Below are positions 1 through 8,451 of a DNA stretch of 64,000 nucleotides, piece after piece. Made by a program: the position numbers and the translations under genes. The notes under the pieces were generated by a model that searched no databases, was not told the DNA's origin, and was given only the letters and a program-made list of their open reading frames with translations. The stretch covers positions 34,874 through 98,873 of the forward strand of contig QXZA01000008.1 of assembly GCA_009886625.1 (NCBI GenBank). The letters run 5' to 3'. The first letter of the stretch is position 1. Each line of letters begins with the position of its first letter. This DNA is from Flavobacteriaceae bacterium (lineage in GTDB: Bacteria > Bacteroidota > Bacteroidia > Flavobacteriales > Flavobacteriaceae).

Positions 1-1
1 C

Positions 2-403
2 ATAGTTTTGGAGCGCAAAAAATCCGATACCGTCACTCAGACAGACAAGCTTTCTAAGCTTCTTTCTAGACCCATGATTACAAGAAAAGACCTAGACGAA
101 TTCGACTCACTTTCAATATATCTTCAAGAGGAAGGGGTAGACGATGTTATTTTTGAGCAAGCTGAGATTGAAATAAAATACGCGGGCTATATTGAAAAGG
201 AAAAGCGTAATGCGGATAAGCTCAAACGACTTGAAAACATTATTATTCCTAGGGATTTTAATTTTGACAAGCTTGCTTCACTTTCTCATGAAGCAAAAGA
301 AAAGCTTAACAAGATTCGCCCTGATACGATTGCTCAAGCCTCCCGCATTAGCGGGATCAATCCAAGCGACATAAGTGTGCTTTTGGTTTCAATGGGCCGT
401 TAA
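2..403 (+). CDS. mnmG: tRNA uridine-5-carboxymethylaminomethyl modification enzyme MnmG (GidA), C-terminal part
   Basis: Only the last ~133 codons are in the window; the frame is open to the left edge. The visible part is the helical C-terminal domain of MnmG, which with MnmE installs the cmnm5 group on U34 of certain tRNAs. Family-typical stretches are EIEIKYAGYIEKEKR, a proline-bearing IIPRDFNF, LSHEAKEKLNKIRP and the terminal ARISGINPSDISVLLV-like tail. The flavin-binding N-terminus lies outside the window. It is followed within 2 nt by a parS-like palindrome and a methyltransferase gene. mnmG (gidA) is often near the replication origin. Confidence 0.95.
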   Translation: MVLERKKSDTVTQTDKLSKLLSRPMITRKDLDEFDSLSIYLQEEGVDDVIFEQAEIEIKYAGYIEKEKRNADKLKRLENIIIPRDFNFDKLASLSHEAKEKLNKIRPDTIAQASRISGINPSDISVLLVSMGR

Positions 404-404
404 A

Positions 405-1253
405 TTGTTTCACGTGGAACAAAACACCTTTTTATTTAAAGCGAAAGACCATCTGGTTTCTCAAAAGGAATTCAATGTCTATTGGGACGAACAGAAAAGT
501 TACGCCCATACAGAGGTGGCAAAGGGAATAAATTTAGAGGCGTTTTATAAAGCAGATGCCTATAGCTCTCATAAAACAGAAAAGAACACCTTCCTTGATT
601 ATGTATATACTTTTGTTCAAAAACTGATGCTTTCTTATAAGGCGGCTTTTGTCAAAAAGCAAGCAAACAACAACGTATTAGATTATGGTGCCGGAGTAGG
701 AGTGTATGCTAGTTTTCTGAAGGAAAGGGGTTATGCTGTAAGTACTGTTGAGCCAAGTGAAACAGCTAGGAATGCCAGTTTTAATAAAGGATTGGATTGT
801 TATAAGGCTATTGATCAGATCCCCAAAGGAGTACATTTTTCATCCATTTCATTGTGGCATGTTCTGGAACATTTACCCGACCCGAATACAATTCTTTCAA
901 AGCTGAACTCTAAACTTGATTCAGAGGGTAGGCTAATTATCGCAGTTCCAAACTTGAAAAGCTATGACGCCAAATATTATAAACACCAATGGGCGGCCTT
1001 GGATGTGCCAAGACATTTGTGGCATTTTACAAGCATCGGTTTAATTAAAATGGTAGAGGAAAACAATTTTATGTTTCAATCGCAGCATCCCTTATGGTTT
1101 GATTCTTTTTATATTTCTTATATGTCAGAGTCTCAAAAAGGAGCGTCTTTCCCTTTTGTCAGAGGAATTGTAATTGGATTTTTGTCAAATATAAAGGCGT
1201 TGTTTAACGGAGAATATTCTTCGAAAATTTATGTTTTTAAAAAGAAAGTTTAG
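405..1253 (+). CDS. class I SAM-dependent methyltransferase (substrate unknown)
   Basis: About 282 aa. The Rossmann-type SAM-binding motif I is VLDYGAGVGVYASFL (~residues 87-101), followed by an acidic strand end VEPSE and a later LWHVLEHLPDP segment, typical of Methyltransf_23/UbiG-like enzymes. The substrate cannot be read from sequence. I prefer the TTG at 405, giving a protein beginning (M)FHVEQ; related flavobacterial proteins, as I recall, begin FHVK/EQ because the parS site is translated there. A GTG at 375 would overlap mnmG and add a non-family N-terminus. The 3' end overlaps the convergent holB by 4 nt. Confidence 0.85.
   Translation: MFHVEQNTFLFKAKDHLVSQKEFNVYWDEQKSYAHTEVAKGINLEAFYKADAYSSHKTEKNTFLDYVYTFVQKLMLSYKAAFVKKQANNNVLDYGAGVGVYASFLKERGYAVSTVEPSETARNASFNKGLDCYKAIDQIPKGVHFSSISLWHVLEHLPDPNTILSKLNSKLDSEGRLIIAVPNLKSYDAKYYKHQWAALDVPRHLWHFTSIGLIKMVEENNFMFQSQHPLWFDSFYISYMSESQKGASFPFVRGIVIGFLSNIKALFNGEYSSKIYVFKKKV
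406..421. other. parS: parS-like centromere site (ParB-binding palindrome)
   Basis: The 16-mer TGTTTCACGTGGAACA is, read on the other strand, TGTTCCACGTGAAACA, which matches the well-known bacterial parS consensus (TGTTNCACGTGAAACA). It starts 3 nt after the mnmG stop and coincides with the first codons of the following methyltransferase. ParB binds such sites near the origin and loads SMC. I noticed no second CACGTG-centred copy in the window, but did not search exhaustively. The binding role is inferred from the sequence match and location. Confidence 0.85.
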
Positions 1254-2365
1254 GTAGAAGGTTTATTCAGTAATCGTGTCAATTGTAGTCCCAATTCTGC
1301 AAAAATCATTTTAGCATTTGCATTTCTTAGAATATGATAACGACTGTTTTCAAATAAGGAAATAAGATCTTGAATATTCTCATTATTTACGAAAGGAGCT
1401 AATTTATTTAAGTCAAAATTGTTTTCAGAGCGAAAATGTACCAACTCATGCAAAGAGTAATTTATTAGAAATGCATCTCTAAAAAATTGAGTCCCATAAT
1501 TTAAAAAAGCCTTTTGATCTTCTCTCCCTAAGACACTCAATTTACGTGACCATTCCATTAAATCGATAACTACACTTTTATTTCCTTTTGCTTTGAAAGC
1601 TGTTCTCAATCCTTGAATAAGGAGCGCTTCGTGTTCTTTATTATTAGTGTTTTGCAAAAGCATTTGTAAACGATTGAAGTCTCCTTCAGCTTGAGAAATA
1701 TAGAGATCAACATTCTCAATTTCTTCATTTACTGTAGTTTTTAGATCTGCATCATATATGGGAGGGATAGTAATATGTTGACAACGGGATATAAGAGTGG
1801 GCAACAACATTTCACTTTCTTCGGTCAGCAAAATGAAATAGGTCTTTTGAGGAGGTTCCTCAAGTAATTTTAAAAAAGCATTAGAGGCTTCTTTATTCAT
1901 TTTTTCCACTCCCCAGATTATACAAACCTTATTGCCCCCAGTGTACGATTTTAGGTATATTTTTTGATGAAGTTTTTCAATCTCACCTACACCAATCATT
2001 CCTTGTTTGTTGCCCACGTTGATAGACTCAAACCAATCATTGTAGTTTCCATAAGGAGTTTCATTTAAAAACTCCCGCCACTCTGAAGCGTAATCGGTAG
2101 AGTAAGCGATTTTTTCACTTCCTCTTTTTACGATAGGATAGATAAAATGAAAGTCCGGATGCTGAATTTTTTCACCCAAAGATTTATTAGAAGTATCTAT
2201 GAATTCCTCGTTCAATAAATGCATTGCAAATGCCACACTTAAAGGGAGGCCACCATAGCCAGAAATTCCCGTAAGTAATTGAGCATGAGGAACTTGATTA
2301 GAATTTATTAGGTGCTCTAATTGTTTTATTATTCTTTGTTGTCCAATAACTTCCGTCCAAATCAT
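1250..2365 (-). CDS. holB: DNA polymerase III subunit delta' (clamp-loader)
   Basis: 371 aa, an AAA+-like clamp-loader subunit. The N-terminus WTEVIGQQRIIKQLEHLI followed by VPHAQLLTGISGYGGLP occupies the P-loop position but lacks the GKT lysine, as is usual for delta', which does not hydrolyse ATP. Further family signatures are KVCIIWGVEKMNKEASNAFL (Walker-B/sensor region), LLEEPPQKTYFILL and ISRCQHI (the SRC motif, sensor 1). It would act in the clamp-loader complex that places the sliding clamp at replication forks. It is convergent with the methyltransferase and divergent from pgk. Confidence 0.92.
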   Translation of the reverse strand: MIWTEVIGQQRIIKQLEHLINSNQVPHAQLLTGISGYGGLPLSVAFAMHLLNEEFIDTSNKSLGEKIQHPDFHFIYPIVKRGSEKIAYSTDYASEWREFLNETPYGNYNDWFESINVGNKQGMIGVGEIEKLHQKIYLKSYTGGNKVCIIWGVEKMNKEASNAFLKLLEEPPQKTYFILLTEESEMLLPTLISRCQHITIPPIYDADLKTTVNEEIENVDLYISQAEGDFNRLQMLLQNTNNKEHEALLIQGLRTAFKAKGNKSVVIDLMEWSRKLSVLGREDQKAFLNYGTQFFRDAFLINYSLHELVHFRSENNFDLNKLAPFVNNENIQDLISLFENSRYHILRNANAKMIFAELGLQLTRLLNKPST

Positions 2366-2430
2366 ACGCTAAAGATACAGTTACTCTAGTTTTTATGTAA
2401 GTGTTTAAAAGAGATCTTTATAAAATAAGC

Positions 2431-2460
2431 TTGGCTACACTTTTCAATATTGTATTTTTG
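2431..2460 (+). promoter_or_regulatory. Bacteroidota-type promoter of pgk
   Basis: A TTG at 2431-2433, a 19-nt spacer and TATTTTTG at 2453-2460 fit the Bacteroidota sigma-70 promoter form TTG-N17-23-TAnnTTTG. The -7 box ends 15 nt before the pgk ATG, implying a very short leader. Confidence 0.7.
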
Positions 2461-2475
2461 ATAAAATTTTTTTAG

Positions 2476-3660
2476 ATGCGTACATTAAACCAACTTAATT
2501 TTAACAACCAACGAGCGGTTGTTCGTGTGGATTTCAACGTTCCATTGAACGATAAATTTGAAGTTACTGATACTACAAGAATTCAGGCTGCTAAAGCCAC
2601 TATAGATCATATTTTGGATCAAGGAGGTTCTTGTGTTTTGTTATCCCATTTAGGACGTCCAAAAGGGAAGGATCCAAAATTATCTCTTTCTCATATAGTT
2701 GATACTGTAGCAGAGGTTTTAGGTTCACCTGTAAAATTTTGTTCAACCACTGTTGGAGAGGCCGCAGAAAGTGAAGCAAGCAAATTGGCTCCTGGAACGA
2801 TTTTGTTAATGGAAAACCTTAGATTTCATGATGAGGAGACTTCAGGGGATGTTGTTTTTTCAGAACAATTGTCGCGACTAGGAACCCTTTATGTAAATGA
2901 CGCATTTGGAACAGCACATAGAGCGCACGCATCTACGACTATTATTGCACGTTTTTTTGAGGAAAACAAATGCTTTGGAAGTCTTTTGGAAAAAGAGGTT
3001 CTAGCAATAGATAAGGTAATGGAAAAAGGAGAAAAACCTATTTTAGCCATATTAGGAGGAGCTAAAGTTTCTTCAAAAATCACTATTATCGAAAGTCTTT
3101 TAGATAAAGTAGATCATTTAATCATTGGAGGGGGTATGGTGTACACCTTCACTAAAGCTCTTGGAGGAAACGTTGGAAATTCAATTTGTGAACCAGACTA
3201 TTGTGATTATGCAATTGAATTATTAGAAAAAGCGAAAGATAAAGGAGTTCAAATTCATTTACCAGTAGACGTTTTGGCTGGAGATGACTTTAGTAACGAT
3301 GCTAATCAGCAGGTTTACGATGTAATGGAGATTCCAGAAGGATGGGAAGCCATGGATGCAGGACCTAAAAGCCAAGCCATATTTCACGAACTAATTTTGA
3401 AGTGTAAAACTATTTTATGGAATGGACCCATGGGTGTGTTTGAATTTTCAAACTTTGCAAAAGGAACAATTGCTGCAGGAGATTCTATAGCAGAGGCCAC
3501 AAAAGCGGGTGCTTTTTCACTAGTAGGAGGAGGAGATTCTGTTGCTGCAGTAAAACAGTTTGGCTTTGAACATAAGATGAGTTACATTAGTACTGGAGGA
3601 GGAGCAATGCTGGAAAGTTTAGAAGGCAAAACACTTCCTGGAATAGCCGCTTTAAAATAA
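2476..3660 (+). CDS. pgk: phosphoglycerate kinase
   Basis: 394 aa, full length for bacterial PGK. It interconverts 1,3-bisphosphoglycerate + ADP and 3-phosphoglycerate + ATP in cytosolic glycolysis/gluconeogenesis. Seen: the N-terminal signature VVRVDFNVPLN, the substrate-binding LLSHLGRPKG, the basic-patch segment FGTAHRAHAST, the hinge ILGGAKVSSKI, nucleotide-domain WNGPMGVFE and the C-terminal LVGGGDSVAAV and STGGGAMLE loops. It is monocistronic between divergent holB and a DUF4837 gene, with its own promoter. Confidence 0.98.
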   Translation: MRTLNQLNFNNQRAVVRVDFNVPLNDKFEVTDTTRIQAAKATIDHILDQGGSCVLLSHLGRPKGKDPKLSLSHIVDTVAEVLGSPVKFCSTTVGEAAESEASKLAPGTILLMENLRFHDEETSGDVVFSEQLSRLGTLYVNDAFGTAHRAHASTTIIARFFEENKCFGSLLEKEVLAIDKVMEKGEKPILAILGGAKVSSKITIIESLLDKVDHLIIGGGMVYTFTKALGGNVGNSICEPDYCDYAIELLEKAKDKGVQIHLPVDVLAGDDFSNDANQQVYDVMEIPEGWEAMDAGPKSQAIFHELILKCKTILWNGPMGVFEFSNFAKGTIAAGDSIAEATKAGAFSLVGGGDSVAAVKQFGFEHKMSYISTGGGAMLESLEGKTLPGIAALK

Positions 3661-3737
3661 GTTCCGAATAAATAATTAATTGTCATATTTCGGACAAACG
3701 AGCTGCTTCAGCCCTAGAAAACAATAAAAAATATTAG

Positions 3738-4709
3738 ATGAAACCTTTTTTTATATTGATGCTCCTTTGGCTCAGCTTCTCCTGTGATAATGGGGCAAAC
3801 AAAAAGAGCGCTTACGTTCCAGAATCAAGTGGAAATATTAACCATGTCACAGTGGTCATGCCTGAAAAAGACTGGAAAGCATCACTAGGTGAAAAAGTCA
3901 AATCTGAACTACAAGAAATTTACGAAGGACTTCCTTTGGATGAACCTCAGTTTTCTTTAGTCTATATGAATCCAAAAGCATTTACTGGGTTTGCTAGACA
4001 AAACAGGAATATTATTTGGTTTAGAAAAGACTCTTTAGAAGGGTTTCGTTTAAGTCAAAACCAGTTTGCTAGACCTCAAATATTAGCAACAATTACAGGT
4101 ATTGACACCGAAAGTCAAGCGTTCTACTTTCAAGAAAACACAGAGCTACTTAAGCAAACGCTCATCGAGAATGAACGAAAGGAAAAGCTCAGAAGAATCA
4201 TGAAATCACCTACTACAGAGAATACTTTGTTCAAGCGTTTTGGGATTGAGTTGACCTATCCTTCTGCTTATAAAACGTTTAAAGACACTACTAATTTTGT
4301 TTGGATTCAGAAAGAAGTAAGGAAAGGCCATTTAAACCTTATTGCTTACACTTTGAAAAAAAACATACTGGAGGGTTCTTTTAATGAACGAATATTGAAC
4401 ATTCGTGACTCTATTGGCAAAGCGTATGTTCCAGGAAGATTGGAAGGAAGTTATCAAATTACTGAACGTGCTTTTAGGCCCTATTATTATCGAGCAATAG
4501 TAGATGGTAAGCAAGCGTATTTGACAAAAGGAACGTGGGAAGTTGCCAATGATTTTATGGCAGGTCCTTTTGTAAACTATATGATTCAGGATACTTTAAA
4601 GAATAGAATATTAGTTGTAGAGGGATTTGTATTTGCTCCTACAGCAAGCAAAAGAGATTATATGTTTGAATTAAACACGATAATCAATACACTAAAGCAT
4701 GTGGATTAA
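3738..4709 (+). CDS. DUF4837 family lipoprotein
   Basis: 323 aa. A lipoprotein signal is present: a hydrophobic N-terminus and the lipobox LSFSC with Cys16, so it is probably exported and acylated. The body matches the flavobacterial DUF4837 pattern, with an early [18 protein letters not shown] motif and a C-terminal [16 protein letters not shown] segment. The biochemical role is unknown. The gene follows pgk by 77 nt and its 3' end overlaps the convergent tatA-like gene by 4 nt. Confidence 0.85.
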   Translation: MKPFFILMLLWLSFSCDNGANKKSAYVPESSGNINHVTVVMPEKDWKASLGEKVKSELQEIYEGLPLDEPQFSLVYMNPKAFTGFARQNRNIIWFRKDSLEGFRLSQNQFARPQILATITGIDTESQAFYFQENTELLKQTLIENERKEKLRRIMKSPTTENTLFKRFGIELTYPSAYKTFKDTTNFVWIQKEVRKGHLNLIAYTLKKNILEGSFNERILNIRDSIGKAYVPGRLEGSYQITERAFRPYYYRAIVDGKQAYLTKGTWEVANDFMAGPFVNYMIQDTLKNRILVVEGFVFAPTASKRDYMFELNTIINTLKHVD

Positions 4710-4897
4710 TCTTTTTTCTCGTCAACCTTAGGATTTTCTTCTTCCTTTGTTGCGTTTTTGAATTCTTTAATTCCACTTCCCAATCCTTTCATAAGTTCAG
4801 GAATTTTACGTCCTCCGAAAAGTAATAATACTACTGCTATTATTAAGATTATTTGTGGTCCTCCGATCATGCCTAAAAATGTTAAAGTCGTTAGCAT
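4706..4897 (-). CDS. tatA: Sec-independent (twin-arginine) translocase subunit TatA/E
   Basis: 63 aa with the typical TatA layout: one N-terminal transmembrane helix ([19 protein letters not shown]), the conserved [17 protein letters not shown] hinge/amphipathic helix with the FG pair, and a charged lysine/glutamate-rich tail. It would form the pore-like oligomer that exports folded Tat substrates. A likely substrate in this window is the RR-signal protein at 49501-50010. The gene is convergent with the DUF4837 gene and divergent from the M23 peptidase gene. Confidence 0.93.
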   Translation of the reverse strand: MLTTLTFLGMIGGPQIILIIAVVLLLFGGRKIPELMKGLGSGIKEFKNATKEEENPKVDEKKD

Positions 4898-4986
4898 TTG
4901 TGTTATTTTAAAACAAATGTACAGAAATATTTAGTTTCATTTACATCAAAATGGAAAGAGGGTATTTTCCCAGATAAAGGATTCCT

Positions 4987-4994
4987 TATCTTTG
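4987..4994 (+). promoter_or_regulatory. -7 promoter box (TATCTTTG) of the M23 peptidase operon
   Basis: TATCTTTG is an exact TAnnTTTG box. It ends 9 nt before the ATG at 5004, so the transcript would have almost no leader. It also explains why the upstream TTG at 4992, inside the box, is not the start. No clear -33 TTG is visible. Confidence 0.6.
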
Positions 4995-5003
4995 TATCAT
5001 ATT

Positions 5004-5879
5004 ATGGCAAAACAAGAATCAAAAAGCAAGCGATTTCATAAAAAACTATTCAGTTCATACAGGATGGTTATTATCAATGAGGAAACCTTTGAAGAAAAAG
5101 CACAGCTTCGAATCTCACGATTTAGGGTGATTGTAATTGGGATTTTACTTTTATCTCTTTTCTGTTTGACAGCTTTTTTTACGATTTCATATACGCCACT
5201 TAAAGAATATATTCCTGGATATGATTCCTCAGAATTAAGACAAAAAGCGATTCAAAACTTATTTACAACGGATTCATTAATTATACTCTACAATCAAAAT
5301 CGACAATATTTAGACGCTCTTAGAGGAGTAATATCAGAGGATGTCCCTACCCAAGAAGAAGCGTTTTCTGAAGACAAGCGTTTAGATACATCGGAGCGAA
5401 ACAGGAGTTTTACTCCTACTGTACTGGAAGATTCTTTATTGAGAGCTTTTGTTGCAAATGAAGACAAGTATAACCCAAACACAAATTCGGGATCGATTGA
5501 GTTGAGCACTTTATTATTGTCTCCTGCCAAAGGACCAATTTCTCAGGGATTTGATTTAGATGAGTCTCATTTTGCAGTTGATATTGTTTTAGAAGAAAAC
5601 ACCCCCATTAAAGCCATAGCTGATGGAACCGTAATTTTTGCAGAATGGACAGCACAAACAGGTTTTGTAATTATTATAGAACATACTTCAGGGTTTCTAT
5701 CGGTGTACAAACACAATGCGGCACTTAGTAAAGCTCAAGGCGATTCAGTGGTGGGAGGAGAAGTAATTGCAAGTGCGGGAAACACCGGGGAATATAGCAC
5801 GGGTTTTCATTTACATTTTGAATTATGGATGGATGGCTATGCCCTAAATCCGACTGATTTTTTTAATTTTTCTGACTAA
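5004..5879 (+). CDS. M23 family metallopeptidase (LytM/lysostaphin-type, membrane-anchored)
   Basis: 291 aa. A basic N-terminal cytoplasmic stretch is followed by one transmembrane helix (VIVIGILLLSLFCLTAFF, ~residues 44-61), then a linker and a C-terminal M23 domain. The zinc ligands of active M23 enzymes are present: HFAVD (HxxxD, ~residues 190-194) and the HLH pair in GFHLHFE (~residues 271-277). It is therefore probably a periplasmic peptidoglycan endopeptidase. The start is ATG 5004. Its stop overlaps the start of the next gene (TAATG), indicating translational coupling. Confidence 0.9.
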   Translation: MAKQESKSKRFHKKLFSSYRMVIINEETFEEKAQLRISRFRVIVIGILLLSLFCLTAFFTISYTPLKEYIPGYDSSELRQKAIQNLFTTDSLIILYNQNRQYLDALRGVISEDVPTQEEAFSEDKRLDTSERNRSFTPTVLEDSLLRAFVANEDKYNPNTNSGSIELSTLLLSPAKGPISQGFDLDESHFAVDIVLEENTPIKAIADGTVIFAEWTAQTGFVIIIEHTSGFLSVYKHNAALSKAQGDSVVGGEVIASAGNTGEYSTGFHLHFELWMDGYALNPTDFFNFSD

Positions 5880-7393
5880 TGATCAAATCCTTAGGGGCTA
5901 AAATTTATGCTGCCTTAGTGCATAAAAAAAACCAAAAGTGGATTACAAATCCCATCGAAACTCAAAAAAAAGTATTCAAAAAACTGATCTTAGAGGGGAG
6001 TAAAACCCGTTTTGGGAGAGAACATCAGTTTCAAAATATCCAGACACAAAAAGATTTTCAAAAAGCAATTCCGGTAAGAGATTACGAAGGTTTAAAGAAC
6101 TATATCGATGCTGTTTTAGAAGGAGAAAGCGACGTGCTTTGGCGAGGAAGACCTCTTTATTATGCTAAATCTAGCGGAACGACTTCTGGAGCAAAGTATA
6201 TTCCAATTACAAAAGAGTCCATGCCTCAGCATATTAGAGCTGCAAAAGAAGCGATTTTGAATTATATTTTCAAAACAGGGAAGGCAGGTTCAGTAAATGG
6301 GAAGCATATTTTTCTTCAAGGAAGTCCAGTTTTAGAGGACAAAAACGGAGTTGCTTTAGGACGCCTTTCAGGAATTGTCGCGCATTATATTCCTGCTTAT
6401 CTCCAAAAAAACCGGATGCCAAGTTGGGAAACTAATTGTATTGAAGACTGGGAAACTAAAGTAGATGCCGTTGTAGGAGAAACCCAATCTGAAAACATGA
6501 CTATAATAGGAGGAATACCTTCTTGGGTACAGATGTATTTTGAACGTTTGATTGATAAAACGGGAAAAAATGTGGGAGAGCTATTTCCTAACTTTTCACT
6601 CTTTGTATATGGAGGTGTGAATTTTGAACCCTATCGTGCGATCTTCAAAAAACTAATTGGGCGTGTGCCAGATAGTATTGAATTATATCCAGCATCTGAA
6701 GGCTTTTTTGCATATCAAGATGATCAAGAGGACAAAGGCTTGTTGTTATTAGTTGACCATGGAATTTTTTATGAATTTATAGATGCAGCACATTTTTTTG
6801 ATAAAAACCCTCCTGTACTTTCTTTAGAAGAAGTGCAATTAAGGGTAAACTATGTAATGATTATATCAACTACAGCTGGTTTGTGGCGCTATAATATTGG
6901 CGATACAGTTCAGTTTACAAGTGTATTGCCTTACAAAGTGATTGTGAGCGGAAGAATTAAACATTTTATTTCAGCATTTGGAGAGCATGTAATAGTAAGT
7001 GAAGTTGAACAAGCCCTGCAACAAGCTGTAGAAAAAGAAACAGAGGAAGTACAAATAAGAGAATTTACTGTGGCGCCTCAAATTAATCCTCCCAAAGGAT
7101 TGCCTTATCACGAATGGTATATTGAATTTGATGCAGCACCTAAAGACATTGAGGAATTTGCATTAGAAATAGATAGAGTAATGCAAGCAAAAAATATTTA
7201 TTATCAAGACTTGATTGTAGGAAAAGTTTTAAAACCTTTGGTTGTTCGACCAGTAGTATCGGGAGGATTTAAGCAGTATATGAAAAGCATTGGTAAGCTG
7301 GGGGGACAAAATAAGATCCCCAAGGTTTCAGACAATAGAAAGATTGCAGATCAATTAGATGCTCTTTTTGATTTAAAAACAGAACAAGGATGA
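5879..7393 (+). CDS. GH3 auxin-responsive promoter family protein (acyl-adenylate-forming fold)
   Basis: 504 aa, full length for bacterial GH3-like proteins of the ANL adenylating superfamily. Seen: the ATP-binding loop YAKSSGTTSGAKYIPIT, the motif region ELYPASEGFFAYQ, and LWRYNIGDTVQFT with the SGRIKHFISAFGEHV hinge and C-terminal domain. Plant relatives conjugate amino acids to acyl acids; the bacterial substrate is unknown. It starts within the stop codon of the M23 gene and overlaps the next glycosyltransferase by 4 nt, so the genes form an operon. Confidence 0.9.
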   Translation: MIKSLGAKIYAALVHKKNQKWITNPIETQKKVFKKLILEGSKTRFGREHQFQNIQTQKDFQKAIPVRDYEGLKNYIDAVLEGESDVLWRGRPLYYAKSSGTTSGAKYIPITKESMPQHIRAAKEAILNYIFKTGKAGSVNGKHIFLQGSPVLEDKNGVALGRLSGIVAHYIPAYLQKNRMPSWETNCIEDWETKVDAVVGETQSENMTIIGGIPSWVQMYFERLIDKTGKNVGELFPNFSLFVYGGVNFEPYRAIFKKLIGRVPDSIELYPASEGFFAYQDDQEDKGLLLLVDHGIFYEFIDAAHFFDKNPPVLSLEEVQLRVNYVMIISTTAGLWRYNIGDTVQFTSVLPYKVIVSGRIKHFISAFGEHVIVSEVEQALQQAVEKETEEVQIREFTVAPQINPPKGLPYHEWYIEFDAAPKDIEEFALEIDRVMQAKNIYYQDLIVGKVLKPLVVRPVVSGGFKQYMKSIGKLGGQNKIPKVSDNRKIADQLDALFDLKTEQG

Positions 7394-8451
7394 GACCCAA
7401 GAATATAACCTTGGTGTGTAACGTTAAAAACACTTTTGTTCTTAAAGATGTTGCGCTTTTAGAGTCTCTAGGTTATTGTGTTTTCTTAATTCATTCACCA
7501 CCATTTAAAGATCCAATCCATTTTTTTCTGAATAGACTTCGCGAGTTTTTTTTAGGGATCTTTTATGGGATTCAATCTGAAGCTGTCCTAAGTTGGTTTA
7601 ATGATTACCATTCTTTTTTACCACTTTTTTGGGCTCAATTTTTCGGGAAGAAAAGTGCCATTATTGTGGGGGGATATGATGCTGTTTCAAGCCCTAAATT
7701 AGGCTACGGAATTTTCTATAAGCAAACGATTCGGCAAAAACTAGCTCGGTTAAACTATACTTTGTGTGATCAGATATGGGTAGTTCACAAGAGTTTAGCT
7801 GAAGGCTGTAAACAAGCAAAAGTAGAATCACAAACTCTTTCAGGAATACTTAAATTTATTCCAAATCTTAAAACACCGATTGTTGAAGTTCCTACGGCTT
7901 ACGACTCTTCCTTTTGGGAATTAAATGAAACCAAACAGGAAAAAACAGTACTCACCGTAGCCAATATTTCTGATCAACGTACTTTTGAGCGAAAAGGAAT
8001 CCCTCTATTTATTTCCTTAGCAAAAGCGCTTCCTTCGTATAGGTTTACAATTGCAGGGGTAAAATCAATTAACATAAATCAGGATGCTCTTCCAGAAAAC
8101 ATTCAGCTTTTAGCAACACAAACTCGGGAGCAACTGAAATCCCTTTACAGTAAAAATGAATTTTATTTTCAAGGATCAAAAATAGAAGGGTTACCAAATG
8201 TTTTGTGTGAGGCAATGCTTTGTGAATGTGTCCCCATGGGCAAGGCAGTATTTGGTATTCCAGATGCAATTGGAGATACAGGGTTCCTTTTTACAAAGGA
8301 CACTCCATTTAAAGAGATCATTACTTTTTTAAGAGAAAAGCCTGAGGGCTTTGGGGAAAAAGCACGACAACGAATTCTAAAAGCGTACCCCATAGAAAGA
8401 CGGAAAGAAGCATTTATGACGATGTTAAATAATAGAAGTTCCCATGAATAA
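7390..8451 (+). CDS. glycosyltransferase (GT4-like)
   Basis: 353 aa. The C-terminal half has the GT-B/GT4 pattern: RKGIPLFISLAKALP, a FTIAG strand, the LKSLYSKNEFYFQGSKIEGLPNVLCEAM segment (donor-binding E-x7-E-like region) and VFGIPDAIG. The N-terminal domain is divergent. There is no signal peptide, so it is probably a cytosolic or membrane-associated enzyme of surface polysaccharide synthesis. It overlaps both neighbours and sits beside a pyruvyl-transferase-like gene, which supports a cell-surface glycan role. Donor and acceptor are unknown. Confidence 0.8.
   Translation: MRPKNITLVCNVKNTFVLKDVALLESLGYCVFLIHSPPFKDPIHFFLNRLREFFLGIFYGIQSEAVLSWFNDYHSFLPLFWAQFFGKKSAIIVGGYDAVSSPKLGYGIFYKQTIRQKLARLNYTLCDQIWVVHKSLAEGCKQAKVESQTLSGILKFIPNLKTPIVEVPTAYDSSFWELNETKQEKTVLTVANISDQRTFERKGIPLFISLAKALPSYRFTIAGVKSININQDALPENIQLLATQTREQLKSLYSKNEFYFQGSKIEGLPNVLCEAMLCECVPMGKAVFGIPDAIGDTGFLFTKDTPFKEIITFLREKPEGFGEKARQRILKAYPIERRKEAFMTMLNNRSSHE

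Noticed and set aside
375..404. GTG at 375 as start of the methyltransferase
   Set aside because: It lies inside mnmG and adds a residue run not typical of the family; the TTG at 405 gives the FHVEQ start.
4992..5003. TTG at 4992 as start of the M23 peptidase
   Set aside because: It lies inside the TATCTTTG promoter box; the ATG at 5004 fits better.
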